This document shows, piece after piece, positions 10,198 to 17,624 of a DNA stretch of 64,000 nt. The stretch is taken from contig NZ_JNXI01000011.1 of assembly GCF_000717055.1 (NCBI RefSeq), forward strand, positions 1 through 64,000, read 5' to 3'. The notes beneath the pieces were generated by a model that saw only the letters and a list, made by a program, of their open reading frames with translations, did not search any database and was not told the origin of the DNA. Numbering within the stretch: position 1 is the stretch's first letter; each line of letters starts with the position of its first letter. The translations under genes and the position numbers were made by a program. Source of the DNA: Streptomyces iakyrus. Its GTDB lineage: Bacteria > Actinomycetota > Actinomycetes > Streptomycetales > Streptomycetaceae.

Positions 10198-10599
10198 GTG
10201 CCCCTCGCCCAGAACCCGCTGTCCGTGGAAGTCGAACTGCCCCGGGAGGACGTGGCCCTGATCACGGTCGACGGCTACCTGGACGTCGACACCGCGACCG
10301 AGTTCCAGGCCCATCTGGCCAACCAACTCCACCACGGCCGACGGCACTTCCTGCTCGACCTGTCGTCCGTCCCCTTCATGGACTCGTCCGGGATGAACAT
10401 CATCCTGCGGGTGTACCAGGAGACCCGTAAGACCGAGGGCAGCGTGCACGTCATCAGCCCGGCACCGGCCGTGCGGCGCATCCTCGACCTGACCGGCGTC
10501 AGCATCACCGTGCCGATATCGGAGAGCGTCGACGAGGCCCTGACCCGTGTCGACGAAGGGCCGCAGCAGCCCGCGGAGCCGGAGGAGCCGAACGTCTGA
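10198..10599 (+). CDS. RsbV-type anti-sigma factor antagonist (STAS domain)
   Basis: A 133-residue STAS protein. The phosphorylation loop FMDSSGMN has the DSSG motif of SpoIIAA/RsbV, with the acceptor probably Ser64. The N-terminal beta strands (VEVELPREDVALITVDGYLD) and the last helix (SESVDEALTRV) also fit, followed by an acidic Pro/Glu-rich tail. Unphosphorylated, such a protein binds an RsbW-like kinase and frees a sigma factor. The start is GTG 10198 with GGAGG 5 nt upstream; a TTG at 10183 would overlap that site. It ends in a hairpin before the stressosome operon, so it is probably a separate transcript. Confidence 0.88.
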   Translation: MPLAQNPLSVEVELPREDVALITVDGYLDVDTATEFQAHLANQLHHGRRHFLLDLSSVPFMDSSGMNIILRVYQETRKTEGSVHVISPAPAVRRILDLTGVSITVPISESVDEALTRVDEGPQQPAEPEEPNV

Positions 10600-10616
10600 C
10601 GGTCCGGAGGCCCCAA

Positions 10617-10669
10617 GGGCAGGGCGCCGGCGAAGGCCGGTGGCCCGGTGCCCCCGCTCCGCCCTGCCC
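10617..10669 (+). terminator. Long-arm hairpin after the STAS gene
   Basis: Arms 10617-10626 (GGGCAGGGCG) and 10660-10669 (CGCCCTGCCC) are perfect complements. The 33-base interior contains two CCGG blocks that can pair with each other. It starts 18 bp after the STAS stop and separates it from the rsbR promoter region. Confidence 0.5.
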
Positions 10670-10752
10670 GGACGACGGCTCGCCCTTCGCACGCCGCTGA
10701 CGGCGGCTCCAACCGCCGTTTCCCTGAACCGGATCGCTTGCGCCGGAGCAGG

Positions 10753-10782
10753 TGTCGTGCGAGGTCGGCGCATGGTTAGAGT
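10753..10782 (+). promoter_or_regulatory. Candidate vegetative promoter of the stressosome operon
   Basis: TAGAGT at 10777-10782 fits the streptomycete -10 consensus TAGRRT. TGTCGT, 18 nt upstream at 10753-10758, is a weak -35. It would place transcription starts about 75 bp before rsbR. Seen by eye only. Confidence 0.35.
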
Positions 10783-10863
10783 TGTCGCCCGGCAAGTGTC
10801 ACATCGCCGTCTCGTTGCCAGAAGCGGGCTCGGCCGACGCAACGCGGATGAGGAGAGAACCAG

Positions 10864-11751
10864 GTGCCGGAGCACGAAGCGGACGGACAGCTCGCCACGC
10901 CCAGCCACGAGGTGAGGGACTTCCTGCACCGCCGGCGTGAGCAGATCGCCCAGCGGTGGGCGGACGAGCCTTTGTTCCGCACCGTGTTCACCGTCTCGCG
11001 CGACGAGGCGGTGGAAGCGGGCAAGGCCGTCGTGGACGCGCTGGCCCAGGTGGCCGACTCGGAGCAGGTGGAGGACCCGGACGCCGCGGGATTCAGCGGT
11101 GTGCGCGAGCAGCTGGCCCGGATGGGTGCGGCACGCTCCCGGGCCGGGCTGTCCAACACCCAGGTCTCCAGCGAGCTGGCCGCCCTGCGGCCGCCCGTGG
11201 AGAATCTGCTGGCGGCCGACCTGGAGCAGGCCCCTGCCGAGCACCTGCTGGCCTGTTCGACCGCGCTGACGGTGCTGATGGGCACCCTGCGGCTGGTTGC
11301 CATGCAGACGGCGCTCAGCGAGTGGCAGGCGCTCAGCGACCGGCAGCGGATGCAGCTGATGGAGGTCGCCACGCCCGTGATCCGGCTGTGGGACGGCATC
11401 GTGGCCGTGCCGCTCATCGGGACGCTCGACAGCGCCCGCAGCCAGATCGTGATGGAGACGCTGCTGAACGCCGTCGTGGAGCAGCACGCGCGGTTCGCGA
11501 TCCTCGACATCACCGGGGTGCCGACGGTCGACTCGCTGGTGGCGCAGCACCTGATGAAGACGGTCGCCGCGGCGCGGCTCATGGGCGCCGAGTGCATCGT
11601 CTCGGGCATCCGCCCCGCCATCGCTCAGACCATCGTGCATCTCGGACTGGACCTGGACGTGATCACGCGTGCGAACCTCGCCGACGCGCTGGGGTACGCG
11701 CTGCACCAGCTCGGCGCGGACATCGTGAACCCGGGTGCGGGTCAGCGGTGA
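10864..11751 (+). CDS. rsbR: RsbR-like stressosome scaffold/sensor
   Basis: A 295-residue protein with an all-helical N-terminal sensor half (about 1-165, with HEVRDFLHRRREQIAQRW at the start) and a C-terminal STAS domain (about 175-285: TPVIRLWDGIVAVPLIGTLD onward). With RsbS it should form the stressosome, the cytosolic shell that holds RsbT until stress. The phosphorylation loop reads VPTVDSLVAQHL, placing Ser224 where RsbR paralogues have a phosphorylatable Thr/Ser. The start is GTG 10864 with AGGAG upstream. It overlaps rsbS by GTGA, so the two should be translationally coupled. Confidence 0.9.
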   Translation: MPEHEADGQLATPSHEVRDFLHRRREQIAQRWADEPLFRTVFTVSRDEAVEAGKAVVDALAQVADSEQVEDPDAAGFSGVREQLARMGAARSRAGLSNTQVSSELAALRPPVENLLAADLEQAPAEHLLACSTALTVLMGTLRLVAMQTALSEWQALSDRQRMQLMEVATPVIRLWDGIVAVPLIGTLDSARSQIVMETLLNAVVEQHARFAILDITGVPTVDSLVAQHLMKTVAAARLMGAECIVSGIRPAIAQTIVHLGLDLDVITRANLADALGYALHQLGADIVNPGAGQR

Positions 11752-12167
11752 ACGACGCCCACCCCCGTCCCGTGACCGGCCACGTGCCGGTCCTCCGGCT
11801 CGGCGACGTCCTGCTCGTCACGCTCCAGGGGGACCTGCACGACAGCACGGCGCAGCAGCTTCAGCAGGACCTCGCCGAGACCATCTCCCGTACCGGGGTG
11901 CGCGGGGTCCTCATCGACATCTCCGGAGTGGAGATCGTCGACTCCTTCCTCGGCCGGGTGCTGGCCGAGATCGCCGCGCAGGCCAAGCTGCTGGCCGCGC
12001 GCACCGTGGTGGCCGGTATGCGTCCGGCGGTCGCCATCACCCTGGTCGAGCTGGGGCTGTCCCTGCCGGGGCTGAGCACCGCGCTCAGCACCGAGGCGGG
12101 CATGGAGCTCCTCGCGCAGCAGGCCCCGGTGCGCCGTCCCGGCGGCCCGCGTCAGGAGAGTCCGTGA
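11748..12167 (+). CDS. rsbS: RsbS-like stressosome STAS protein
   Basis: A single STAS domain of 139 residues with the RsbS signature VDSFLGRVL; Ser66 is the likely target of RsbT. It forms the stressosome core with RsbR. The start is GTG 11748, overlapping the rsbR stop by 4 bp, and its own stop overlaps the rsbT ATG. The C-terminal tail is Pro/Arg-rich and beyond the usual domain. Confidence 0.9.
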   Translation: MNDAHPRPVTGHVPVLRLGDVLLVTLQGDLHDSTAQQLQQDLAETISRTGVRGVLIDISGVEIVDSFLGRVLAEIAAQAKLLAARTVVAGMRPAVAITLVELGLSLPGLSTALSTEAGMELLAQQAPVRRPGGPRQESP

Positions 12168-12607
12168 TGCACACCGCCGCGGGCGTGGAGGCCTGCTTGC
12201 CCATCCGGTCGGACATGGACCTGGTGTGGGTGCGACAGCACGTGCGGCAGGCCGCCGCCCGGCTCGGCTTCGGCCTGGTGGACCAGACCAAGCTCGTCAC
12301 CGCGGCCAGCGAGCTGGCCCGCAACACCCTGGTGCACGGCGGCGGCGGACAGATGCAGGCGACGCAGGTCGGCACCGCGGGTGCGCAGGGGCTGCGGCTG
12401 GCCTTCACCGACGAGGGGCCGGGCATCGCCGACCTGGACCTGGCGCTGAGCGACGGCTATACCTCCGGCGGCGGTCTGGGTATGGGGCTGAGCGGCGCGC
12501 GGCGCCTGGTGCACGACTTCGACATCGACACCACACCGGGGTCGGGCACCACGGTGCGGGTGACCTGCTGGGTGGGCCGGCCGCCACGTCCGCGCGAGGA
12601 GGTCTGA
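12167..12607 (+). CDS. rsbT: RsbT-like serine/threonine kinase
   Basis: A 146-residue GHKL kinase with N-box TAASELARNTLVHG (about residues 44-57), G1 FTDEGPGI (about 84-91) and G2 GGGLGMGLSGARRL (about 103-116). RsbT phosphorylates RsbS and RsbR and, once released, activates an RsbU-type phosphatase. ATG 12167 overlaps the rsbS stop as TGATG, with AGGAG upstream. The following gene starts within its stop codon. Confidence 0.9.
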   Translation: MHTAAGVEACLPIRSDMDLVWVRQHVRQAAARLGFGLVDQTKLVTAASELARNTLVHGGGGQMQATQVGTAGAQGLRLAFTDEGPGIADLDLALSDGYTSGGGLGMGLSGARRLVHDFDIDTTPGSGTTVRVTCWVGRPPRPREEV

Positions 12608-14226
12608 TGCCGCGGGTGTGGGACGTGCCGGTGCGCGACGCGACCCGGGTGCGCGACGCGCGGGTCGCCGCGGAGGGCGCGGCCGCACTGGCCGGGCTGG
12701 ACGAGCGGCGGACGGCTGCGGCCGCGCTGGTCGCGACCGAGCTGGCCACGAACCTGCTGAAGCACGCCGAGGGCGGTCAGGTGCTCATCGACGTCGTCGC
12801 CCCGCCCGTGCTGCGGGAGGGCCGGGAGGGGTCCAGGGTGGTGCAGATCGCCGCGATCGACCACGGCCCGGGCATCCATGACGTCCCCGCGGCGCTGCGC
12901 GACGGCTTCACCACGACCGGCTCGCTCGGCGCGGGCCTCGGCACGTGCCTGCGCCTCTCCGACGACTTCGCCCTGCACAGTGTCCCCGGCCGCGGCACGG
13001 TCGCGGTGGCCCGCGTGAGTGCGGCGCCCCGGGCCGGTGAGGCACCGGTGCCGCCCTCGGGCAGGGTGTCCGCCGGCGGACGGTGGCAGGGCGGCGAGCC
13101 GCCGTTCGGCGCGGTGGCCTGCGGCGGCCTGACGGGCCACGCGGCGGTCTCCGGCACCGCGCCGGGCTTCCCGGGACCGGGTCCGGCGACGGCAGGCCGT
13201 GCGCAGGAGACGGAGCCGGGGCTCCCCGGAGCACCGGTCCACGACCTCCCGGACGCCGGCACGCCGGAAGGCCGGCCCGGCCTCCGGGCTGCCCCGGCGG
13301 CCGCACCCGTTGCGGCAGGCGCCGCCGTGCCCGGCGACCAAGCCGGCCCTCCGGCCGACAGCGGGTCCACCGGCAGCGCCCCGCGCTGGGCCGGGCGGGA
13401 CCACCCGGCGGCCAACGGCGCACCGGGCACCGAAGCGGTGTCCCCACAGGCGGCCCCCACCCCGGCAAGCGCCGCCGTGCCCAGCGACCAGACCCGCCCT
13501 CCGACAGACAGCGGGTCCACCGGCAGCGCCCCGCGCTGGGCCGGGCGGGACGAGGGCCGCGCGGCAGCGGCCCCGGGCCCGGGAGCCGCCTCGCAGAACC
13601 GTTCCTTGCCGGTCGCCGGGGTGCGCGTCGGCGGGGTGAACATCCCCTACGGCGGAGCCGAGTACTCGGGGGACGCCTGGGGCTGGGTCCGGGCCGGGGA
13701 CCGGGTGACGCTGATGCTGGCGGACGGGCTGGGCCACGGGCCGGAGGCCGCGCGGGCCTCGTCCGCCGCGGTCACGGCGCTGCACCGCTGGGCCCACCTC
13801 TCACCCGCCGAGTCGCTGCGGCGGCTGCACGACGCGCTGCGGGACACCCGGGGCGCCGCCGTCGCCGTGGCCCAGCTCGACCTGTCGGCCGGGCGGCTGC
13901 GGTTCGCCGGCATCGGCAACGTGGGAGCGCGGCTGCGCACCGGCGGTGCCTGGCGTGCCCTGCTGTCGCGGCCCGGCATCGTCGGGGTCCACCGGCCCGC
14001 GACCCTCCGCGAGGAGGAGGCCGACTGGTCGGACGACCCCCTGCTGATCCTGCACACCGACGGCCTGCCCAGCCGCTGGACGCCGCCGTCCGGTCCCGGG
14101 CTGCCGTCGTCCGACCCGGCCGTGACGGCCGCCGTGACGATACGTGACGCCAGCAGTCCCGCCCTGCCGGTGCGGGACGACACCGCCGTGGCCGTGCTGA
14201 CCTCGACCCCGCCGGAACACCCATGA
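12607..14226 (+). CDS. Fused HATPase kinase and SpoIIE/RsbX-like phosphatase
   Basis: A 539-residue protein. Residues 1-135 form a second RsbT-like ATPase (ALVATELATNLLKHAEG, AIDHGPGIHD, GSLGAGLGTCLRLSDDF). Residues about 140-335 are a Pro/Ala/Gly-rich linker containing a repeated segment. Residues about 340-535 form an RsbX-like PP2C/SpoIIE domain (PYGGAEYSGDAWGW, LMLADGLGHGPEAA, ILHTDGLPSRW, RDDTAVAVL). RsbX resets the stressosome by dephosphorylating RsbS/RsbR, so the fusion joins kinase-like and resetting activities in one chain. It overlaps both neighbours by 1-4 bp. Confidence 0.88.
   Translation: MPRVWDVPVRDATRVRDARVAAEGAAALAGLDERRTAAAALVATELATNLLKHAEGGQVLIDVVAPPVLREGREGSRVVQIAAIDHGPGIHDVPAALRDGFTTTGSLGAGLGTCLRLSDDFALHSVPGRGTVAVARVSAAPRAGEAPVPPSGRVSAGGRWQGGEPPFGAVACGGLTGHAAVSGTAPGFPGPGPATAGRAQETEPGLPGAPVHDLPDAGTPEGRPGLRAAPAAAPVAAGAAVPGDQAGPPADSGSTGSAPRWAGRDHPAANGAPGTEAVSPQAAPTPASAAVPSDQTRPPTDSGSTGSAPRWAGRDEGRAAAAPGPGAASQNRSLPVAGVRVGGVNIPYGGAEYSGDAWGWVRAGDRVTLMLADGLGHGPEAARASSAAVTALHRWAHLSPAESLRRLHDALRDTRGAAVAVAQLDLSAGRLRFAGIGNVGARLRTGGAWRALLSRPGIVGVHRPATLREEEADWSDDPLLILHTDGLPSRWTPPSGPGLPSSDPAVTAAVTIRDASSPALPVRDDTAVAVLTSTPPEHP
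13321..13551. repeat. 81-bp direct repeat with 150-bp period inside the linker
   Basis: Bases 13321-13401 and 13471-13551 are near-identical, especially over the stretch encoding DSGSTGSAPRWAGRD, and lie exactly 150 bp (50 codons) apart. The repeat lengthens the disordered linker of the kinase/phosphatase fusion and keeps the frame. Confidence 0.9.
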
Positions 14227-15950
14227 TGCGCACTTGGCAGATCACCACCGTCACCGACGCGGCCCGCGCCCGCATCTCGCTCGCGCGCCTGGCCGCCGCA
14301 TACGGTGTGCCCACCGTCGAACGGACCCGGCTGGCCGCCGGCCTCAGCGCCCACCTGCGGCAGTGCCTCACCAAGGGCGGCACCTGGCGGCTGACCATGG
14401 ATGTGGCGGGTTCCCCCGCCGAGGAGGGGCTGCTGCACGTCGTGGTGACCCCGTCGCCGGAGGCCTGCGCCGCCGGGGAGCCGCTCTGGGAGGTCACGGT
14501 CCCCTGCCCGGAGACGGCCGAGGCCACCGAGGACGGCACCGTCGCCGCCGACCCCGCCGCGCTGTCGGAGGCGCTGCTCGGCGCCGACGAGGACACGGCC
14601 GTCGTGCTGGACAAGCTCTCCGAGCAGGAGGACCTGGTCCTCTTCCACCGCGAGGAGCTGCACCAGACCAACCAGGGCGTGCTGGCCCTGCACGCCGAGC
14701 TGGACGCGGCCGGGCGGGCCCAGCGCGAGGCCTTCGCCGCCGAGCGCAGCGCCCGCAACGAGGCGGAGAGCGCCCGGCGCAGGCTGACGTTCCTCGCGGA
14801 CGCGAGTGCCGTGCTGACGGCGTCGCTGAACCACGAGGAGATCGTGCGCCGGCTGCCGGACCTGCTGGTGCCGGAGTACGCGAGCAGCGTAGACGTCTGG
14901 CTCTTCGACCACGAGGAGGACAAGGACCGGTCGGCGCCGCATCCGGCCGCCGCCGTGGTCGCGGCCCGCACCGGCCGGCCCCAGTACGCCGCCGACCACC
15001 CGGGCAACCTGCCCGGCGTCGAGGACCAGCCGGCGTCGGCGCTGGATCCCGGGCGGCCGCTGCTGTGTGTGCCGTTGCCGACGCGACGGGCGCCGCTGGG
15101 GGTCCTGACGCTGTCGCCGCCCGGGGAGCGCTGGGACCCGGACGACGCGGTGATGCTGATCGAGCTCACCCGGCGGGCCAGCATCGCCATCGACAACGCC
15201 CGGCGCTTCGAGCACAACCGCGACATCGCCGAAACGCTGCAACGCGCCCTGCTGACCGATCTGCCCGCCACGCCGGGCCTCAGCCTGGCCGCCCGGTACC
15301 TTCCGGCCACGCACGGGCTGAACATCGGCGGTGACTGGTACGACGCGTTCCCCCAGCGGGACGGCGGTCTCATCACCGTCATCGGCGACGTGACCGGACA
15401 CGGTCTGCACGCGGCGGTCATGATGAGCCAGCTGCGCACCGCGCTGCGGGCGTACGCCGTCGACGGCGACAGCCCGGGCCGGCTGCTGACCCGGCTGCAC
15501 CGGTTCCTGCACCACCTCCAGCCGGACCTGTACGCCACCGCCGTCATCGCCCGGTTCCACCCGGACGAGCCCACGCTGACCTGGGCCGCCGCGGGGCATC
15601 CGCCACCGGTGCTGCGCCTGCCCGACGGCACCGTGCGCACCCTGGACGCCAAGCCCGGTGCGATGCTCGGCATCCCGCTCACCCAGGAGATCGCCGACCA
15701 CACGGAGCGGCTGGAGCCCGGCTCGACGCTCGCGCTGTACACGGACGGGCTGGTGGAGCGGCGTGCGCAGGGCATAGATCCTGGGATCGAGCGGCTGGCC
15801 TCGGCGCTCGGCGGGTTCCGTTCCGCGGAGCTGGACGCGGACCTGGAGGGCTCGGCGGACCGGCTCCTGCATCCGCTGCTGAGCGATTCCGAGCGGGACG
15901 ACGACGTGTGCCTGTTGCTGTGTCATGTCCAAGGTGACGTCGGCACCTGA
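14223..15950 (+). CDS. RsbU-like GAF-SpoIIE phosphatase
   Basis: A 575-residue protein. The N-terminal 110 residues look like a degenerate ATPase-type domain. A coiled-coil stretch (about 130-190, rich in Glu, Ala and Arg) leads to a GAF domain (about 190-325) and a C-terminal PP2C/SpoIIE phosphatase (about 335-570: GLNIGGDWYDAF, IGDVTGHGLHAAVMM, ALYTDGLVERR, DDDVCLLLC) with the metal-binding Asp residues present. It should dephosphorylate an RsbV-type antagonist when activated by RsbT. It starts at ATG 14223 inside the previous stop (ATGA) and ends the stressosome operon. Confidence 0.9.
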   Translation: MMRTWQITTVTDAARARISLARLAAAYGVPTVERTRLAAGLSAHLRQCLTKGGTWRLTMDVAGSPAEEGLLHVVVTPSPEACAAGEPLWEVTVPCPETAEATEDGTVAADPAALSEALLGADEDTAVVLDKLSEQEDLVLFHREELHQTNQGVLALHAELDAAGRAQREAFAAERSARNEAESARRRLTFLADASAVLTASLNHEEIVRRLPDLLVPEYASSVDVWLFDHEEDKDRSAPHPAAAVVAARTGRPQYAADHPGNLPGVEDQPASALDPGRPLLCVPLPTRRAPLGVLTLSPPGERWDPDDAVMLIELTRRASIAIDNARRFEHNRDIAETLQRALLTDLPATPGLSLAARYLPATHGLNIGGDWYDAFPQRDGGLITVIGDVTGHGLHAAVMMSQLRTALRAYAVDGDSPGRLLTRLHRFLHHLQPDLYATAVIARFHPDEPTLTWAAAGHPPPVLRLPDGTVRTLDAKPGAMLGIPLTQEIADHTERLEPGSTLALYTDGLVERRAQGIDPGIERLASALGGFRSAELDADLEGSADRLLHPLLSDSERDDDVCLLLCHVQGDVGT

Positions 15951-16178
15951 CGGCGGGTCCCCGGCCGTCCGGGTGTGCACGCGTTCTTCACTCCTGCCTG
16001 GTGCTTTTCGGCCAGAGTGCGGGCATGGTGGTGATCGACGCGTTCGTCTGCCTGCCGCGTCCGACTGGCGCGCCCGCGGGACACACGGTGGGATCGCAAG
16101 GGTGCGAACCAGCGATCCAGGGGCAGTCGGAAGGCGTTCGAGGCAGACCGCCTGGAGCCGCAGAAAGGGATGAACACC

Positions 16179-17540
16179 GTGACACGACCCAGGATCCTGG
16201 TGGTTGGCGCAGGCTTCGCCGGCGTGGAGTGCGTCCGCCGTCTGGAACGGAAACTCTCCCCGGACGAGGCCGACGTCACGCTGGTGACGCCGTTCGCCTA
16301 CCAGCTCTACCTGCCGCTGCTCCCCCAGGTCGCCTCCGGCGTGCTGACGCCGCAGTCGATCGCCGTCTCGCTGCGGCGCAGCAAGAAGTACCGCACGCGG
16401 ATCATTCCGGGCGGTGCCATCGGCGTGGACCTCAAGTCCAAGGTCTGTGTCATCCGCACCATCACCGACGAGATCGTCAACGAGCCGTACGACTACATCG
16501 TGCTGGCGCCCGGCAGCATCACCCGGACCTTCGACATCCCGGGGCTGACGGACCACGCGTTCGGGATGAAGACGCTCGCCGAGGCGGCGTACATCCGGGA
16601 CCACGTCATCTCGCAGCTGGACCTGGCCGACGCGAGCCAGGACCCCGTGGAGCGGGCCTCGCGGCTGCAGTTCGTGGTGGTCGGCGGCGGTTACGCGGGC
16701 ACCGAGACGGCGGCGTGCCTGCAACGGCTCACGCATGCCGCGGTCAAGCGCTATCCGCGGCTGGACCCGGGCCTCATCAAGTGGCATCTGATCGACATCG
16801 CGCCGAAGCTGATGCCGGAGCTGGGCGACAAGCTCGGCAGCAGCGCGCAGGAGATCCTGCGCCGGCGGGGCATCGAGATCTCCCTGGGCACCTCCATCGC
16901 CAAGGCGGGCCCCGAGGAGGTCACCTTCACCGACGGGCGGGTGATCCCGACCCGCACGCTCATCTGGACCGCCGGGGTCGTCGCCAGCCCGCTCATCGCC
17001 ACGCTGGGCGCGGAGACGGTCAAGGGGCGGCTCGCGGTCGCCCCCGAGATGAACCTGCCGGGCGACGACGGGGTGTTCGCGCTCGGCGACTCGGCCGCCG
17101 TGCCCGACCTGGCCAAGGGCGACGGGGCCATGTGCCCGCCCACCGCGCAGCACGCCCTGCGGCAGGGCAGGCACGTCGCCGACAACGTCATAGCGTCCCT
17201 GCGCGGCCAGGTGATGAAGCCCTACGTCCACAAGGACCTCGGGCTCGTCGTCGACCTCGGCGGCACCGACGCGGTCTCCAAGCCGCTGGGCATCGAACTG
17301 CGAGGGCTGCCCGCCCAGGCCGTGGCCCGGGGCTACCACTGGTCGGCGCTGCGCACCAACGTGGCCAAGACGCGGGTGATGACGAACTGGCTGCTCAACG
17401 CCGTCGCCGGCGACGACTTCGTACGGACGGGGTTCCAGGCCCGCAAGGCCGCCCGGCTGAAGGACTTCGAGTACACGGACGCCTATCTGACGCCGGAGCA
17501 GGTGCGGGCGCAGGTCGAGGGGTCCGGCCGGCCGGAGTAG
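16179..17540 (+). CDS. Type II NADH dehydrogenase (NDH-2 family)
   Basis: This flavoprotein of about 453 residues should pass electrons from NADH to quinone at the membrane without proton pumping. The FAD motif VVGAGFAGVE is at the extreme N-terminus. The NADH-binding VVVGGGYAGTE is near 166-176. The GDSAAVPD and PPTAQHALRQG segments, which contact FAD and quinone, are near 305-330. I prefer GTG 16179 (AAAGG about 10 nt upstream) to the ATG at 16170, which abuts that site. The 228-bp gap before it shows no gene. Confidence 0.9.
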   Translation: MTRPRILVVGAGFAGVECVRRLERKLSPDEADVTLVTPFAYQLYLPLLPQVASGVLTPQSIAVSLRRSKKYRTRIIPGGAIGVDLKSKVCVIRTITDEIVNEPYDYIVLAPGSITRTFDIPGLTDHAFGMKTLAEAAYIRDHVISQLDLADASQDPVERASRLQFVVVGGGYAGTETAACLQRLTHAAVKRYPRLDPGLIKWHLIDIAPKLMPELGDKLGSSAQEILRRRGIEISLGTSIAKAGPEEVTFTDGRVIPTRTLIWTAGVVASPLIATLGAETVKGRLAVAPEMNLPGDDGVFALGDSAAVPDLAKGDGAMCPPTAQHALRQGRHVADNVIASLRGQVMKPYVHKDLGLVVDLGGTDAVSKPLGIELRGLPAQAVARGYHWSALRTNVAKTRVMTNWLLNAVAGDDFVRTGFQARKAARLKDFEYTDAYLTPEQVRAQVEGSGRPE

Positions 17541-17624
17541 GACCGGGCCGGACGGGAGCGTCCACCCGTGGCATGTCATGCTGAGATACGGATCTTGGTG
17601 TGAGTCGGGAGAGAGTGCGGCGGC

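Noticed and set aside
16001..16178. A gene in the gap before NDH-2
   Set aside because: The open frame there merges with a shadow frame of NDH-2 and shows no motif or ribosome site.
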